Below the pieces are notes generated by a model. That model was not told the DNA's origin and searched no databases. It saw nothing but the letters and a program-made list of their open reading frames with translations. A stretch of 64,000 nt of DNA from Oasisia sp. SBJ-2009. Lineage: Eukaryota > Annelida > Polychaeta > Sabellida > Siboglinidae. Where the stretch lies: NCBI GenBank assembly GCA_964017155.1, contig OZ024855.1, positions 124,001-188,000 of the forward strand, written 5' to 3'. This document shows positions 9,073 through 23,600 of the stretch, one piece after another. Numbering within the stretch: the first letter of the stretch is position 1; every line of letters starts with the position of its first letter. The position numbers and the translations under genes are program-made.

Positions 9073-11592
9073 CAAGTCGGAAACACCTCAATGTTGCTAC
9101 TATATCAGTATTTTTGCCAACATTTGATACTTGATTAAATTAATTCATTCTATTTTAATCATCTTGCGCGTATTTATGTTTTATAAACAGCGCGTCTTGG
9201 CAAACTTTTGAGGTCGAAAAGACAGCGCGATTTGTGCCAGTTGCAAGCGCAGCGGTGCATGTTACTGCGCTGAGCATACGAAATGAGCGATAAACAGTTT
9301 GTTTATGCCGACCGCGCTGTCTTTTCGACCTCAAAAGTCTGCTAAGACGCGCTGTATATAAAACATTAATATGCGCAAGATGATTATAATTGATTGAATT
9401 AACAAAATCAAGTATCAAATGTTGGCAAATATACAGTTATAATACCAAAATTGAGGTGGGCCCGACTTGTACATCAATGCCTACACTTGCGGGCGCGCAA
9501 CTTCACGCGCACTCTCTCATAAAAGCACGTATACTCTCAATTTGTTTTCAGTATTTCACTATTTGGCACTTATGTACAAGTCGGACCCACCTCAATGTTG
9601 CTATTATATCAGTATTTTTACCAACATTTGATACTTGATTAAATTAATTCATTCAATTATAATCATCTTGCGCGTATTTATGTTTTATAAACAGCGCCTC
9701 TTGGCAAACTTTTGAGGTCGAAAAGACAGCGCGAATTGTGCCAGTCGCAAGCGCAGAGGTGCATGTTACTGCGCTGTGCATATGAAATGAGCGATAAACA
9801 GTTTGTTTATGCCGACCACGCTGTCTTTTCGACCTCAAAAGTCTGCTAAGACGCGCTGTATATAAAACATTAATATGCGCAAGATGATTATAATTGATTG
9901 AATTAACAAAATCAAGTATCAAATGTTGGCAAAAATACAGTTATAATACCAAAATTGAGGTGGGCCCGACTTGTACATGAGTGCCAACACTTGCGGGCGC
10001 GTACCTTCACGCGCAATCTCTCATAAAAGCACGTATACTCTCAATTTGTTTTCAGTATTTCACTATTTGGCACTTATGTACAAGTCGGAAACACCTCAAT
10101 GTTGCAATTATATCAGTATTTTTGCCAACATTTGATACTTGATTAAATTAATTCATTCAATTTTAATCATCTTGCGCGTATTTATGTTTTATAAACAGCG
10201 CGTCTTGGCAAACTTTTGAGGTCGAAAAGACAGCGCGATTTGTGCCAGTCGCAAGCGCAGCGGTGCATGTTACTGCGCTGAGCATACGAAATGAGCGATA
10301 AACAGTTTGTTTATGCCGACCGCGCTGTCTTTTCGACCTCAAAAGTCTGCTAAGACGCGCTGTATATAAAACATTAATATGCGCAAGATGATTATAATTG
10401 ATTGAATTAACAAAATCAAGTATCAAATGTTGGCAAATATACAGTTATAATACCAAAATTGAGGTGGGCCCGACTTGTACATAAATGCCTACACTTGCGG
10501 GCGCGCAACTTCACGCGCACTCTCTCATAAAAGCACGTATACTCTCACTTTGTTTTCAGTATTTCACTATTTGGCACTTATGTACAAGTCGGACCCACCT
10601 CAATGTTGCTATTATATCAGTATTTTTGCCAACATTTGATACTTGATTAAATTAATTCATTCAATTATAATCATCTTGCGCGTATTTATGTTTTATAAAC
10701 AGCGCGTCTTGGCAAACTTTTGAGGTCGAAAAGACAGCGCGAATTGTGCCAGTCGCAAGCGCAGAGGTGCATGTTACTGCGCTGTGCATATGAAATGAGC
10801 GATAAACAGTTTGTTTATGCCGACCACGCTGTCTTTTCGACCTCAAAAGTCTGCTAAGACGCGCTGTATATAAAACATTAATATGGGCAAGATGATTATA
10901 ATTGATTGAATTAACAAAATCAAGTATCAAATGTTGGCAAAAATACAGTTATAATACCAAAATTGATGTGGGCCCGACTTGTACATGTGTGCCAACACTT
11001 GCGGGCGCGTACCTTCACGCGCAATCTCTCATAAAAGCACGTATACTCTCAATTTGTTTTCAGTATTTCACTATTTGGCACTTATGTACAAGTCGGAAAC
11101 ACCTCAATGTTGCTACTATATCAGTATTTTTGCCAACATTTGATACTTGATTAAATTAATTCATTCAATTTTAATCATCTTGCGCGTATTTATGTTTTAT
11201 AAACAGCGCGTCTTGGCAAACTTTTGAGGTCGAAAAGACAGCGCGATTTGTGCCAGTTGCAAGCGCAGCGGTGCATGTTACTGCGCTGAGCATACGAAAT
11301 GAGCGATAAACAGTTTGTTTATGCCGACCGCGCTGTCTTTTCGACCTCAAAAGTCTGCTAAGACGCGCTGTATATAAAACATTAATATGCGCAAGATGAT
11401 TATAATTGATTGAATTAACAAAATCAAGTATCAAATGTTGGCAAAAATACAGTTATAATACCAAAATTGAGGTGGGCCCGACTTGTACATGAGTGCCAAC
11501 ACTTGCGGGCGCGTACCTTCACGCGCAATCTCTCATAAAAGCACGTATACTCTCAATTTGTTTTCAGTATTTCACTATTTGGCACTTATGTA
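9073..11592. repeat. Five-unit higher-order repeat, copy 2 (units 18-22)
   Basis: This is a tandem copy of the preceding 2,520 bp, with the same unit order and most of the same markers. It ends in an R unit with GAGGTGG, where copy 1 ends in one with GATGTGG. The period of exactly five monomers without any length change points to unequal exchange in register rather than insertion. Confidence 0.82.
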
Positions 11593-12096
11593 CAAGTCGG
11601 AAACACCTCAATGTTGCTATTATATCAGTATTTTTGCCAACATTTGATACTTGATTAAATTAATTCATTCAATTTTAATCATCTTGAGCGTATTTATGTT
11701 TTATAAACAGCGCGTCTTGGCAAACTTTTGAGGTCGAAAAGACAGCGCGATTTGTGCCAGTCGCAAGCGCAGCGGTGCATGTTACTGCGCTGAGCATACG
11801 AAATGAGCGATAAACAGTTTGTTTATGCCGACCGCGCTGTCTTTTCGACCTCAAAAGTCTGCTAAGACGCGCTGTATATAAAACATTAATATGCGCAAGA
11901 TGATTATAATTGATTGAATTAACAAAATCAAGTATCAAATGTTGGCAAAAATACAGTTATAATACCAAAATTGATGTGGGCCCGACTTGTACATGAGTGC
12001 CAACACTTGCGGGCGCGTACCTTCACGCGCAATCTCTCATAAAAGCACGTATACTCTCAATTTGTTTTCAGTATTTCACTATTTGGCACTTATGTA
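11593..12096. repeat. Single R unit with CTTGAGCG (unit 23)
   Basis: The unit carries CTTGAGCG and GTCGCAAGC like units 1 and 33, but has GTCTGCTAAG where those have GTCTTCTAAG. It sits where the first unit of a four-unit repeat would be expected, and is followed by another first-type unit (unit 24). It is probably a remnant of an unequal exchange between four-unit repeats. Confidence 0.65.
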
Positions 12097-14111
12097 CAAG
12101 TCGGACCCACCTCAATGTTGCTATTATATCAGTATTTTTACCAACATTTGATACTTGATTAAATTAATTCACTCAATTTTAATCATCTTGCGCGTATTTA
12201 TGTTTTATAAACAGCGCGTCTTGGCAAACTTTTGAGGTCGAAAAGACAGCGCGATTTGTGCCAGTCGCAAGCGCAGCGGTGCATGTTACTGCGCTGAGCA
12301 TACGAAATGAGCGATAAACAGTTTGTTTATGCCGACCGCGCTGTCTTTTCGACCTCAAAAGTCTTCTAAGACGCGCTGTATATAAAACATTAATATGCGC
12401 AAGATGATTATAATTGATTGAATTAACAAAATCAAGTATCAAATGTTGGCAAAAATACAGTTATAATACCAAAATTGATGTGGGCCCGACTTGTACATGA
12501 GTGCCAACACTTGCGGGCGCGTACCTTCACGCGCAATCTCTCATAAAAGCACGTATACTCTCAATTTGTTTTCAGTATTTCACTATTTGGCACTTATGTA
12601 CAAGTCGGAAACACCTCAATGTTGCTACTATATCAGTATTTTTGCCAACATTTGATACTTGATTAAATTAATTCATTCAATTTTAATCATCTTGCGCGTA
12701 TTTATGTTTTATAAACAGCGCGTCTTGGCAAACTTTTGAGGTCGAAAAGACAGCGCGATTTGTGCCAGTTGCAAGCGCAGCGGTGCATGTTACTGCGCTG
12801 AGCATACGAAATGAGCGATAAACAGTTTGTTTATGCCGACCGCGCTGTCTTTTCGACCTCAAAAGTCTGCTAAGACGCGCTGTATATAAAACATTAATAT
12901 GCGCAAGATGATTATAATTGATTGAATTAACAAAATCAAGTATCAAATGTTGCCAAAAATACAGTTATAATACCAAAATTGAGGTGGGCCCGACTTGTAC
13001 ATGAGTGCCAACACTTGCGGGCGCGTACCTTCACGCGCAATCTCTCATAAAAGCACGTATACTCTCAATTTGTTTTCAGTATTTCACTATTTGGCACTTA
13101 TGTACAAGTCGGACCCACCTCAATGTTGCTATTATATCAGTATTTTTGCCAACATTTGATACTTGATTAAATTAATTCATTCAATTTTAATCATCTTGCG
13201 CGTATTTATGTTTTATAAACAGCGCGTCTTGGCAAACTTTTGAGGTCGAAAAGACAGCGCGATTTGTGCCAGTCGCAAGCGCAGCGGTGCATGTTACTGC
13301 GCTGAGCATACGAAATGAGCGATAAACAGTTTGTTTATGCCGACCGCGCTGTCTTTTCGACCTCAAAAGTCTGCTAAGACGCGCTGTATATAAAACATTA
13401 ATATGCGCAAGATGATTATAATTGATTGAATTAACAAAATCAAGTATCAAATGTTGGCAAAAATACAGTTATAATACCAAAATTGATGTGGGCCCGACTT
13501 GTACATGAGTGCCAACACTTGCGGGCGCGTACCTTCACGCGCAATCTCTCATAAAAGCACGTATACTCTCAATTTGTTTTCAGTATTTCACTATTTGGCA
13601 CTTATGTACAAGTCGGAAACACCTCAATGTTGCTACTATATCAGTATTTTTGCCAACATTTGATACTTGATTAAATTAATTCATTCTATTTTAATCATCT
13701 TGCGCGTATTTATGTTTTATAACAGCGCGTCTTGGCAAACTTTTGAGGTCGAAAAGACAGCTCGATTTGTGCCAGTTGCAAGCGCAGCGGTGCATGTTAC
13801 TGCGCTGAGCATACGAAATGAGCGATAAACAGTTTGTTTATGCCGACCGCGCTGTCTTTTCGACCTCAAAAGTCTGCTAAGACGCGCTGTATATAAAACA
13901 TTAATATGCGCAAGATGATTATAATTGATTGAATTAACAAAATCAAGTATCAAATGTTGGCAAATATACAGTTATAATACCAAAATTGAGGTGGGCCCGA
14001 CTTGTACATCAATGCCTACACTTGCGGGCGCGCAACTTCACGCGCACTCTCTCATAAAAGCACGTATACTCTCAATTTGTTTTCAGTATTTCACTATTTG
14101 GCACTTATGTA
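12097..14111. repeat. Four-unit higher-order repeat, copy 2 (units 24-27)
   Basis: The unit order matches 505-2520. The first unit has GGACCCACC, TTTTTACC and ATTCACTCAA, shared with 14112 and 18646 but not with 505 or 16631. The last unit (13609-14111) is 503 bp because one A is missing in TATAACAGCG, and it has a private GACAGCTCGA. It carries the B loop starting CATCAATGCC. Confidence 0.85.
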
Positions 14112-16126
14112 CAAGTCGGACCCACCTCAATGTTGCTATTATATCAGTATTTTTACCAACATTTGATACTTGATTAAATTAATTCACTCAATTTTAATCA
14201 TCTTGCGCGTATTTATGTTTTATAAACAGCGCGTCTTGGCAAACTTTTGAGGTCGAAAAGACAGCGCGATTTGTGCCAGTCGCAAGCGCAGCGGTGCATG
14301 TTACTGCGCTGAGCATACGAAATGAGCGATAAACAGTTTGTTTATGCCGACCGCGCTGTCTTTTCGACCTCAAAAGTCTTCTAAGACGCGCTGTATATAA
14401 AACATTAATATGCGCAAGATGATTATAATTGATTGAATTAACAAAATCAAGTATCAAATGTTGGCAAAAATACAGTTATAATACCAAAATTGATGTGGGC
14501 CCGACTTGTACATGAGTGCCAACACTTGCGGGCGCGTACCTTCACGCGCAATCTCTCATAAAAGCACGTATACTCTCAATTTGTTTTCAGTATTTCACTA
14601 TTTGGCACTTATGTACAAGTCGGAAACACCTCAATGTTGCTACTATATCAGTATTTTTGCCAACATTTGATACTTGATTAAATTAATTCATTCAATTTTA
14701 ATCATCTTGCGCGTATTTATGTTTTATAAACAGCGCGTCTTGGCAAACTTTTGAGGTCGAAAAGACAGCGCGATTTGTGCCAGTTGCAAGCGCAGCGGTG
14801 CATGTTACTGCGCTGAGCATACGAAATGAGCGATAAACAGTTTGTTTATGCCGACCGCGCTGTCTTTTCGACCTCAAAAGTCTGCTAAGACGCGCTGTAT
14901 ATAAAACATTAATATGCGCAAGATGATTATAATTGATTGAATTAACAAAATCAAGTATCAAATGTTGCCAAAAATACAGTTATAATACCAAAATTGAGGT
15001 GGGCCCGACTTGTACATGAGTGCCAACACTTGCGGGCGCGTACCTTCACGCGCAATCTCTCATAAAAGCACGTATACTCTCAATTTGTTTTCAGTATTTC
15101 ACTATTTGGCACTTATGTACAAGTCGGACCCACCTCAATGTTGCTATTATATCAGTATTTTTGCCAACATTTGATACTTGATTAAATTAATTCATTCAAT
15201 TTTAATCATCTTGCGCGTATTTATGTTTTATAAACAGCGCGTCTTGGCAAACTTTTGAGGTCGAAAAGACAGCGCGATTTGTGCCAGTCGCAAGCGCAGC
15301 GGTGCATGTTACTGCGCTGAGCATACGAAATGAGCGATAAACAGTTTGTTTATGCCGACCGCGCTGTCTTTTCGACCTCAAAAGTCTGCTAAGACGCGCT
15401 GTATATAAAACATTAATATGCGCAAGATGATTATAATTGATTGAATTAACAAAATCAAGTATCAAATGTTGGCAAAAATACAGTTATAATACCAAAATTG
15501 ATGTGGGCCCGACTTGTACATGAGTGCCAACACTTGCGGGCGCGTACCTTCACGCGCAATCTCTCATAAAAGCACGTATACTCTCAATTTGTTTTCAGTA
15601 TTTCACTATTTGGCACTTATGTACAAGTCGGAAACACCTCAATGTTGCTACTATATCAGTATTTTTGCCAACATTTGATACTTGATTAAATTAATTCATT
15701 CTATTTTAATCATCTTGCGCGTATTTATGTTTTATAACAGCGCGTCTTGGCAAACTTTTGAGGTCGAAAAGACAGCGCGATTTGTGCCAGTTGCAAGCGC
15801 AGCGGTGCATGTTACTGCGCTGAGCATACGAAATGAGCGATAAACAGTTTGTTTATGCCGACCGCGCTGTCTTTTCGACCTCAAAAGTCTGCTAAGACGC
15901 GCTGTATATAAAACATTAATATGCGCAAGATGATTATAATTGATTGAATTAACAAAATCAAGTATCAAATGTTGGCAAAAATACAGTTATAATACCAAAA
16001 TTGATGTGGGCCCGACTTGTACATGAGTGCCAACACTTGCGGGCGCGTACCTTCACGCGCAATCTCTCATAAAAGCACGTATACTCTCAATTTGTTTTCA
16101 GTATTTCACTATTTGGCACTTATGTA
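14112..16126. repeat. Four-unit higher-order repeat, copy 3 (units 28-31)
   Basis: This block is directly tandem to copy 2 with the same first-unit markers. The last unit (15624-16126) keeps ATTCTATTTT and the one-base deletion, but its right half is of another type (GGCAAAAAT, GATGTGG, A loop). It is therefore a recombinant between a four-unit terminal unit and an A-loop unit. Confidence 0.85.
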
Positions 16127-16630
16127 CAAGTCGGAAACACCTCAATGTTGCTACTATATCAGTATTTTTGCCAACATTTGATACTTGATAAAATTAATTC
16201 ATTCAATTTTAATCATCTTGCGCGTATTTATGTTTTATAAACAGCGCGTCTTGGCAAACTTTTGAGGTCGAAAAGACAGCGCGATTTGTGCCAGTTGCAA
16301 GCGCAGCGGTGCATGTTACTGCGCTGAGCATACGAAATGAGCGATAAACAGTTTGTTTATGCCGACCGCGCTGTCTTTTCGACCTCAAAAGTCTGCTAAG
16401 ACGCGCTGTATATAAAACATTAATATGCGCAAGATGATTATAATTGATTGAATTAACAAAATCAAGTATCAAATGTTGCCAAAAATACAGTTATAATACC
16501 AAAATTGAGGTGGGCCCGACTTGTACATGAGTGCCAACACTTGCGGGCGCGTACCTTCACGCGCAATCTCTCATAAAAGCACGTATACTCTCAATTTGTT
16601 TTCAGTATTTCACTATTTGGCACTTATGTA
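16127..16630. repeat. Extra R unit breaking the four-unit series (unit 32)
   Basis: The unit has TGCCAAAAAT, like second-position units, but lies between copies 3 and 4. A private GATAAAATTAAT replaces the usual GATTAAATTAAT in the left arm. Its presence turns four-unit spacing into nine-unit spacing: units 24-31 and 33-40 match each other at an offset of nine. Confidence 0.7.
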
Positions 16631-18645
16631 CAAGTCGGAAACACCTCAATGTTGCTATTATATCAGTATTTTTGCCAACATTTGATACTTGATTAAATTA
16701 ATTCATTCAATTTTAATCATCTTGAGCGTATTTATGTTTTATAAACAGCGCGTCTTGGCAAACTTTTGAGGTCGAAAAGACAGCGCGATTTGTGCCAGTC
16801 GCAAGCGCAGCGGTGCATGTTACTGCGCTGAGCATACGAAATGAGCGATAAACAGTTTGTTTATGCCGACCGCGCTGTCTTTTCGACCTCAAAAGTCTTC
16901 TAAGACGCGCTGTATATAAAACATTAATATGCGCAAGATGATTATAATTGATTGAATTAACAAAATCAAGTATCAAATGTTGGCAAAAATACAGTTATAA
17001 TACCAAAATTGATGTGGGCCCGACTTGTACATGAGTGCCAACACTTGCGGGCGCGTACCTTCACGCGCAATCTCTCATAAAAGCACGTATACTCTCAATT
17101 TGTTTTCAGTATTTCACTATTTGGCACTTATGTACAAGTCGGAAACACCTCAATGTTGCTACTATATCAGTATTTTTGCCAACATTTGATACTTGATTAA
17201 ATTAATTCATTCAATTTTAATCATCTTGCGCGTATTTATGTTTTATAAACAGCGCGTCTTGGCAAACTTTTGAGGTCGAAAAGACAGCGCGATTTGTGCC
17301 AGTTGCAAGCGCAGCGGTGCATGTTACTGCGCTGAGCATACGAAATGAGCGATAAACAGTTTGTTTATGCCGACCGCGCTGTCTTTTCGACCTCAAAAGT
17401 CTGCTAAGACGCGCTGTATATAAAACATTAATATGCGCAAGATGATTATAATTGATTGAATTAACAAAATCAAGTATCAAATGTTGCCAAAAATACAGTT
17501 ATAATACCAAAATTGAGGTGGGCCCGACTTGTACATGAGTGCCAACACTTGCGGGCGCGTACCTTCACGCGCAATCTCTCATAAAAGCACGTATACTCTC
17601 AATTTGTTTTCAGTATTTCACTATTTGGCACTTATGTACAAGTCGGACCCACCTCAATGTTGCTATTATATCAGTATTTTTGCCAACATTTGATACTTGA
17701 TTAAATTAATTCATTCAATTTTAATCATCTTGCGCGTATTTATGTTTTATAAACAGCGCGTCTTGGCAAACTTTTGAGGTCGAAAAGACAGCGCGATTTG
17801 TGCCAGTCGCAAGCGCAGCGGTGCATGTTACTGCGCTGAGCATACGAAATGAGCGATAAACAGTTTGTTTATGCCGACCGCGCTGTCTTTTCGACCTCAA
17901 AAGTCTGCTAAGACGCGCTGTATATAAAACATTAATATGCGCAAGATGATTATAATTGATTGAATTAACAAAATCAAGTATCAAATGTTGGCAAAAATAC
18001 AGTTATAATACCAAAATTGATGTGGGCCCGACTTGTACATGAGTGCCAACACTTGCGGGCGCGTACCTTCACGCGCAATCTCTCATAAAAGCACGTATAC
18101 TCTCAATTTGTTTTCAGTATTTCACTATTTGGCACTTATGTACAAGTCGGAAACACCTCAATGTTGCTACTATATCAGTATTTTTGCCAACATTTGATAC
18201 TTGATTAAATTAATTCATTCTATTTTAATCATCTTGCGCGTATTTATGTTTTATAACAGCGCGTCTTGGCAAACTTTTGAGGTCGAAAAGACAGCGCGAT
18301 TTGTGCCAGTTGCAAGCGCAGCGGTGCATGTTACTGCGCTGAGCATACGAAATGAGCGATAAACAGTTTGTTTATGCCGACCGCGCTGTCTTTTCGACCT
18401 CAAAAGTCTGCTAAGACGCGCTGTATATAAAACATTAATATGCGCAAGATGATTATAATTGATTGAATTAACAAAATCAAGTATCAAATGTTGGCAAATA
18501 TACAGTTATAATACCAAAATTGAGGTGGGCCCGACTTGTACATCAATGCCTACACTTGCGGGCGCGCAACTTCACGCGCACTCTCTCATAAAAGCACGTA
18601 TACTCTCAATTTGTTTTCAGTATTTCACTATTTGGCACTTATGTA
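16631..18645. repeat. Four-unit higher-order repeat, copy 4 (units 33-36)
   Basis: The first unit has CTTGAGCG and GGAAACACC as in copy 1, so it differs from the first units of copies 2, 3 and 5. The last unit (18143-18645) has the one-A deletion and the CATCAATGCC loop. Markers otherwise follow the four-unit order. Confidence 0.85.
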
Positions 18646-20660
18646 CAAGTCGGACCCACCTCAATGTTGCTATTATATCAGTATTTTTACCAACATTTGA
18701 TACTTGATTAAATTAATTCACTCAATTTTAATCATCTTGCGCGTATTTATGTTTTATAAACAGCGCGTCTTGGCAAACTTTTGAGGTCGAAAAGACAGCG
18801 CGATTTGTGCCAGTCGCAAGCGCAGCGGTGCATGTTACTGCGCTGAGCATACGAAATGAGCGATAAACAGTTTGTTTATGCCGACCGCGCTGTCTTTTCG
18901 ACCTCAAAAGTCTTCTAAGACGCGCTGTATATAAAACATTAATATGCGCAAGATGATTATAATTGATTGAATTAACAAAATCAAGTATCAAATGTTGGCA
19001 AAAATACAGTTATAATACCAAAATTGATGTGGGCCCGACTTGTACATGAGTGCCAACACTTGCGGGCGCGTACCTTCACGCGCAATCTCTCATAAAAGCA
19101 CGTATACTCTCAATTTGTTTTCAGTATTTCACTATTTGGCACTTATGTACAAGTCGGAAACACCTCAATGTTGCTACTATATCAGTATTTTTGCCAACAT
19201 TTGATACTTGATTAAATTAATTCATTCAATTTTAATCATCTTGCGCGTATTTATGTTTTATAAACAGCGCGTCTTGGCAAACTTTTGAGGTCGAAAAGAC
19301 AGCGCGATTTGTGCCAGTTGCAAGCGCAGCGGTGCATGTTACTGCGCTGAGCATACGAAATGAGCGATAAACAGTTTGTTTATGCCGACCGCGCTGTCTT
19401 TTCGACCTCAAAAGTCTGCTAAGACGCGCTGTATATAAAACATTAATATGCGCAAGATGATTATAATTGATTGAATTAACAAAATCAAGTATCAAATGTT
19501 GCCAAAAATACAGTTATAATACCAAAATTGAGGTGGGCCCGACTTGTACATGAGTGCCAACACTTGCGGGCGCGTACCTTCACGCGCAATCTCTCATAAA
19601 AGCACGTATACTCTCAATTTGTTTTCAGTATTTCACTATTTGGCACTTATGTACAAGTCGGACCCACCTCAATGTTGCTATTATATCAGTATTTTTGCCA
19701 ACATTTGATACTTGATTAAATTAATTCATTCAATTTTAATCATCTTGCGCGTATTTATGTTTTATAAACAGCGCGTCTTGGCAAACTTTTGAGGTCGAAA
19801 AGACAGCGCGATTTGTGCCAGTCGCAAGCGCAGCGGTGCATGTTACTGCGCTGAGCATACGAAATGAGCGATAAACAGTTTGTTTATGCCGACCGCGCTG
19901 TCTTTTCGACCTCAAAAGTCTGCTAAGACGCGCTGTATATAAAACATTAATATGCGCAAGATGATTATAATTGATTGAATTAACAAAATCAAGTATCAAA
20001 TGTTGGCAAAAATACAGTTATAATACCAAAATTGATGTGGGCCCGACTTGTACATGAGTGCCAACACTTGCGGGCGCGTACCTTCACGCGCAATCTCTCA
20101 TAAAAGCACGTATACTCTCAATTTGTTTTCAGTATTTCACTATTTGGCACTTATGTACAAGTCGGAAACACCTCAATGTTGCTACTATATCAGTATTTTT
20201 GCCAACATTTGATACTTGATTAAATTAATTCATTCTATTTTAATCATCTTGCGCGTATTTATGTTTTATAACAGCGCGTCTTGGCAAACTTTTGAGGTCG
20301 AAAAGACAGCGCGATTTGTGCCAGTTGCAAGCGCAGCGGTGCATGTTACTGCGCTGAGCATACGAAATGAGCGATAAACAGTTTGTTTATGCCGACCGCG
20401 CTGTCTTTTCGACCTCAAAAGTCTGCTAAGACGCGCTGTATATAAAACATTAATATGCGCAAGATGATTATAATTGATTGAATTAACAAAATCAAGTATC
20501 AAATGTTGGCAAATATACAGTTATAATACCAAAATTGAGGTGGGCCCGACTTGTACATCAATGCCTACACTTGCGGGCGCGCAACTTCACGCGCACTCTC
20601 TCATAAAAGCACGTATACTCTCAATTTGTTTTCAGTATTTCACTATTTGGCACTTATGTA
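18646..20660. repeat. Four-unit higher-order repeat, copy 5 (units 37-40)
   Basis: The first unit has TTTTTACC and ATTCACTCAA with GTCTTCTAAG. The last unit (20158-20660) has the one-A deletion and leads through a CATCAATGCC loop into an H unit with CGCCTCTTGG. This is the rightmost occurrence of the four-unit repeat in the window. Confidence 0.85.
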
Positions 20661-23600
20661 CAAGTCGGACCCACCTCAATGTTGCTATTATATCAGTATT
20701 TTTACCAACATTTGATACTTGATTAAATTAATTCATTCAATTATAATCATCTTGCGCGTATTTATGTTTTATAAACAGCGCCTCTTGGCAAACTTTTGAG
20801 GTCGAAAAGACAGCGCGAATTGTGCCAGTCGCAAGCGCAGCGGTGCATGTTACTGCGCTGTGCATATGAAATGAGCGATAAACAGTTTGTTTATGCCGAC
20901 CACGCTGTCTTTTCGACCTCAAAAGTCTGCTAAGACGCGCTGTATATAAAACATTAATATGCGCAAGATGATTATAATTGATTGAATTAACAAAATCAAG
21001 TATCAAATGTTGGCAAAAATACAGTTATAATACCAAAATTGAGGTGGGCCCGACTTGTACATGAGTGCCAACACTTGCGGGCGCGTACCTTCACGCGCAA
21101 TCTCTCATAAAAGCACGTATACTCTCAATTTGTTTTCAGTATTTCACTATTTGGCACTTATGTACAAGTCGGAAACACCTCAATGTTGCAATTATATCAG
21201 TATTTTTGCCAACATTTGATACTTGATTAAATTAATTCATTCAATTTTAATCATCTTGCGCGTATTTATGTTTTATAAACAGCGCGTCTTGGCAAACTTT
21301 TGAGGTCGAAAAGACAGCGCGATTTGTGCCAGTCGCAAGCGCAGCGGTGCATGTTACTGCGCTGAGCATACGAAATGAGCGATAAACAGTTTGTTTACGC
21401 CGACCTCGCTGTCTTTTCGACCTCAAAAGTCTGCTAAGACGCGCTGTATATAAAACATTAATATGCGCAAGATGATTATAATTGATTGAATTAACAAAAT
21501 CAAGTATCAAATGTTGGCAAATATACAGTTATAATACCAAAATTGAGGTGGGCCCGACTTGTACATCAATGCCTACACTTGCGGGCGCGCAACTTCACGC
21601 GCACTCTCTCATAAAAGCACGTATACTCTCAATTTGTTTTCAGTATTTCACTATTTGGCACTTATGTACAAGTCGGACCCACCTCAATGTTGCTATTATA
21701 TCAGTATTTTTACCAACATTTGATACTTGATTAAATTAATTCATTCAATTATAATCATCTTGCGCGTATTTATGATTTATAAACAGCGCCTCTTGGCAAA
21801 CTTTTGAGGTCGAAAAGACAGCGCGAATTGTGCCAGTCGCAAGCGCAGCGGTGCATGTTACTGCGCTGTGCATATGAAATGAGCGATAAACAGTTTGTTT
21901 ATGCCGACCACGCTGTCTTTTCGACCTCAAAAGTCTGCTAAGACGCGCTGTATATAAAACATTAATATGCGCAAGATGATTATAATTGATTGAATTAACA
22001 AAATCAAGTATCAAATGTTGGCAAAAATACAGTTATAATACCAAAATTGAGGTGGGCCCGACTTGTACATGAGTGCCAACACTTGCGGGCGCGTACCTTC
22101 ACGCGCAATCTCTCATAAAAGCACGTATACTCTCAATTTGTTTTCAGTATTTCACTATTTGGCACTTATGTACAAGTCGGAAACACCTCAATGTTGCAAT
22201 TATATCAGTATTTTTGCCAACATTTGATACTTGATTAAATTAATTCATTCAATTTTAATCATCTTGCGCGTATTTATGTTTTATAAACAGCGCGTCTTGG
22301 CAAACTTTTGAGGTCGAAAAGACAGCGCGATTTGTGCCAGTCGCAAGCGCAGCGGTGCATGTTACTGCGCTGAGCATACGAAATGAGCGATAAACAGTTT
22401 GTTTACGCCGACCTCGCTGTCTTTTCGACCTCAAAAGTCTGCTAAGACGCGCTGTATATAAAACATTAATATGCGCAAGATGATTATAATTGATTGAATT
22501 AACAAAATCAAGTATCAAATGTTGGCAAATATACAGTTATAATACCAAAATTGAGGTGGGCCCGACTTGTACATCAATGCCTACACTTGCGGGCGCGCAA
22601 CTTCACGCGCACTCTCTCATAAAAGCACGTATACTCTCAATTTGTTTTCAGTATTTCACTATTTGGCACTTATGTACAAGTCGGACCCACCTCAATGTTG
22701 CTATTATATCAGTATTTTTACCAACATTTGATACTTGATTAAATTAATTCATTCAATTATAATCATCTTGCGCGTATTTATGATTTATAAACAGCGCCTC
22801 TTGGCAAACTTTTGAGGTCGAAAAGACAGCGCGAATTGTGCCAGTCGCAAGCGCAGAGGTGCATGTTACTGCGCTGTGCATATGAAATGAGCGATAAACA
22901 GTTTGTTTATGCCGACCACGCTGTCTTTTCGACCTCAAAAGTCTGCTAAGACGCGCTGTATATAAAACATTAATATGCGCAAGATGATTATAATTGATTG
23001 AATTAACAAAATCAAGTATCAAATGTTGGCAAAAATACAGTTATAATACCAAAATTGAGGTGGGCCCGACTTGTACATGAGTGCCAACACTTGCGGGCGC
23101 GTACCTTCACGCGCAATCTCTCATAAAAGCACGTATACTCTCAATTTGTTTTCAGTATTTCACTATTTGGCACTTATGTACAAGTCGGAAACACCTCAAT
23201 GTTGCAATTATATCAGTATTTTTGCCAACATTTGATACTTGATTAAATTAATTCATTCAATTTTAATCATCTTGCGCGTATTTATGTTTTATAAACAGCG
23301 CGTCTTGGCAAACTTTTGAGGTCGAAAAGACAGCGCGATTTGTGCCAGTCGCAAGCGCAGCGGTGCATGTTACTGCGCTGAGCATACGAAATGAGCGATA
23401 AACAGTTTGTTTACGCCGACCGCGCTGTCTTTTCGACCTCAAAAGTCTGCTAAGACGCGCTGTATATAAAACATTAATATGCGCAAGATGATTATAATTG
23501 ATTGAATTAACAAAATCAAGTATCAAATGTTGGCAAAGATACAGTTATAATACCAAAATTGAGGTGGGCCCGACTTGTACATAAATGCCTAAACTTGCGG

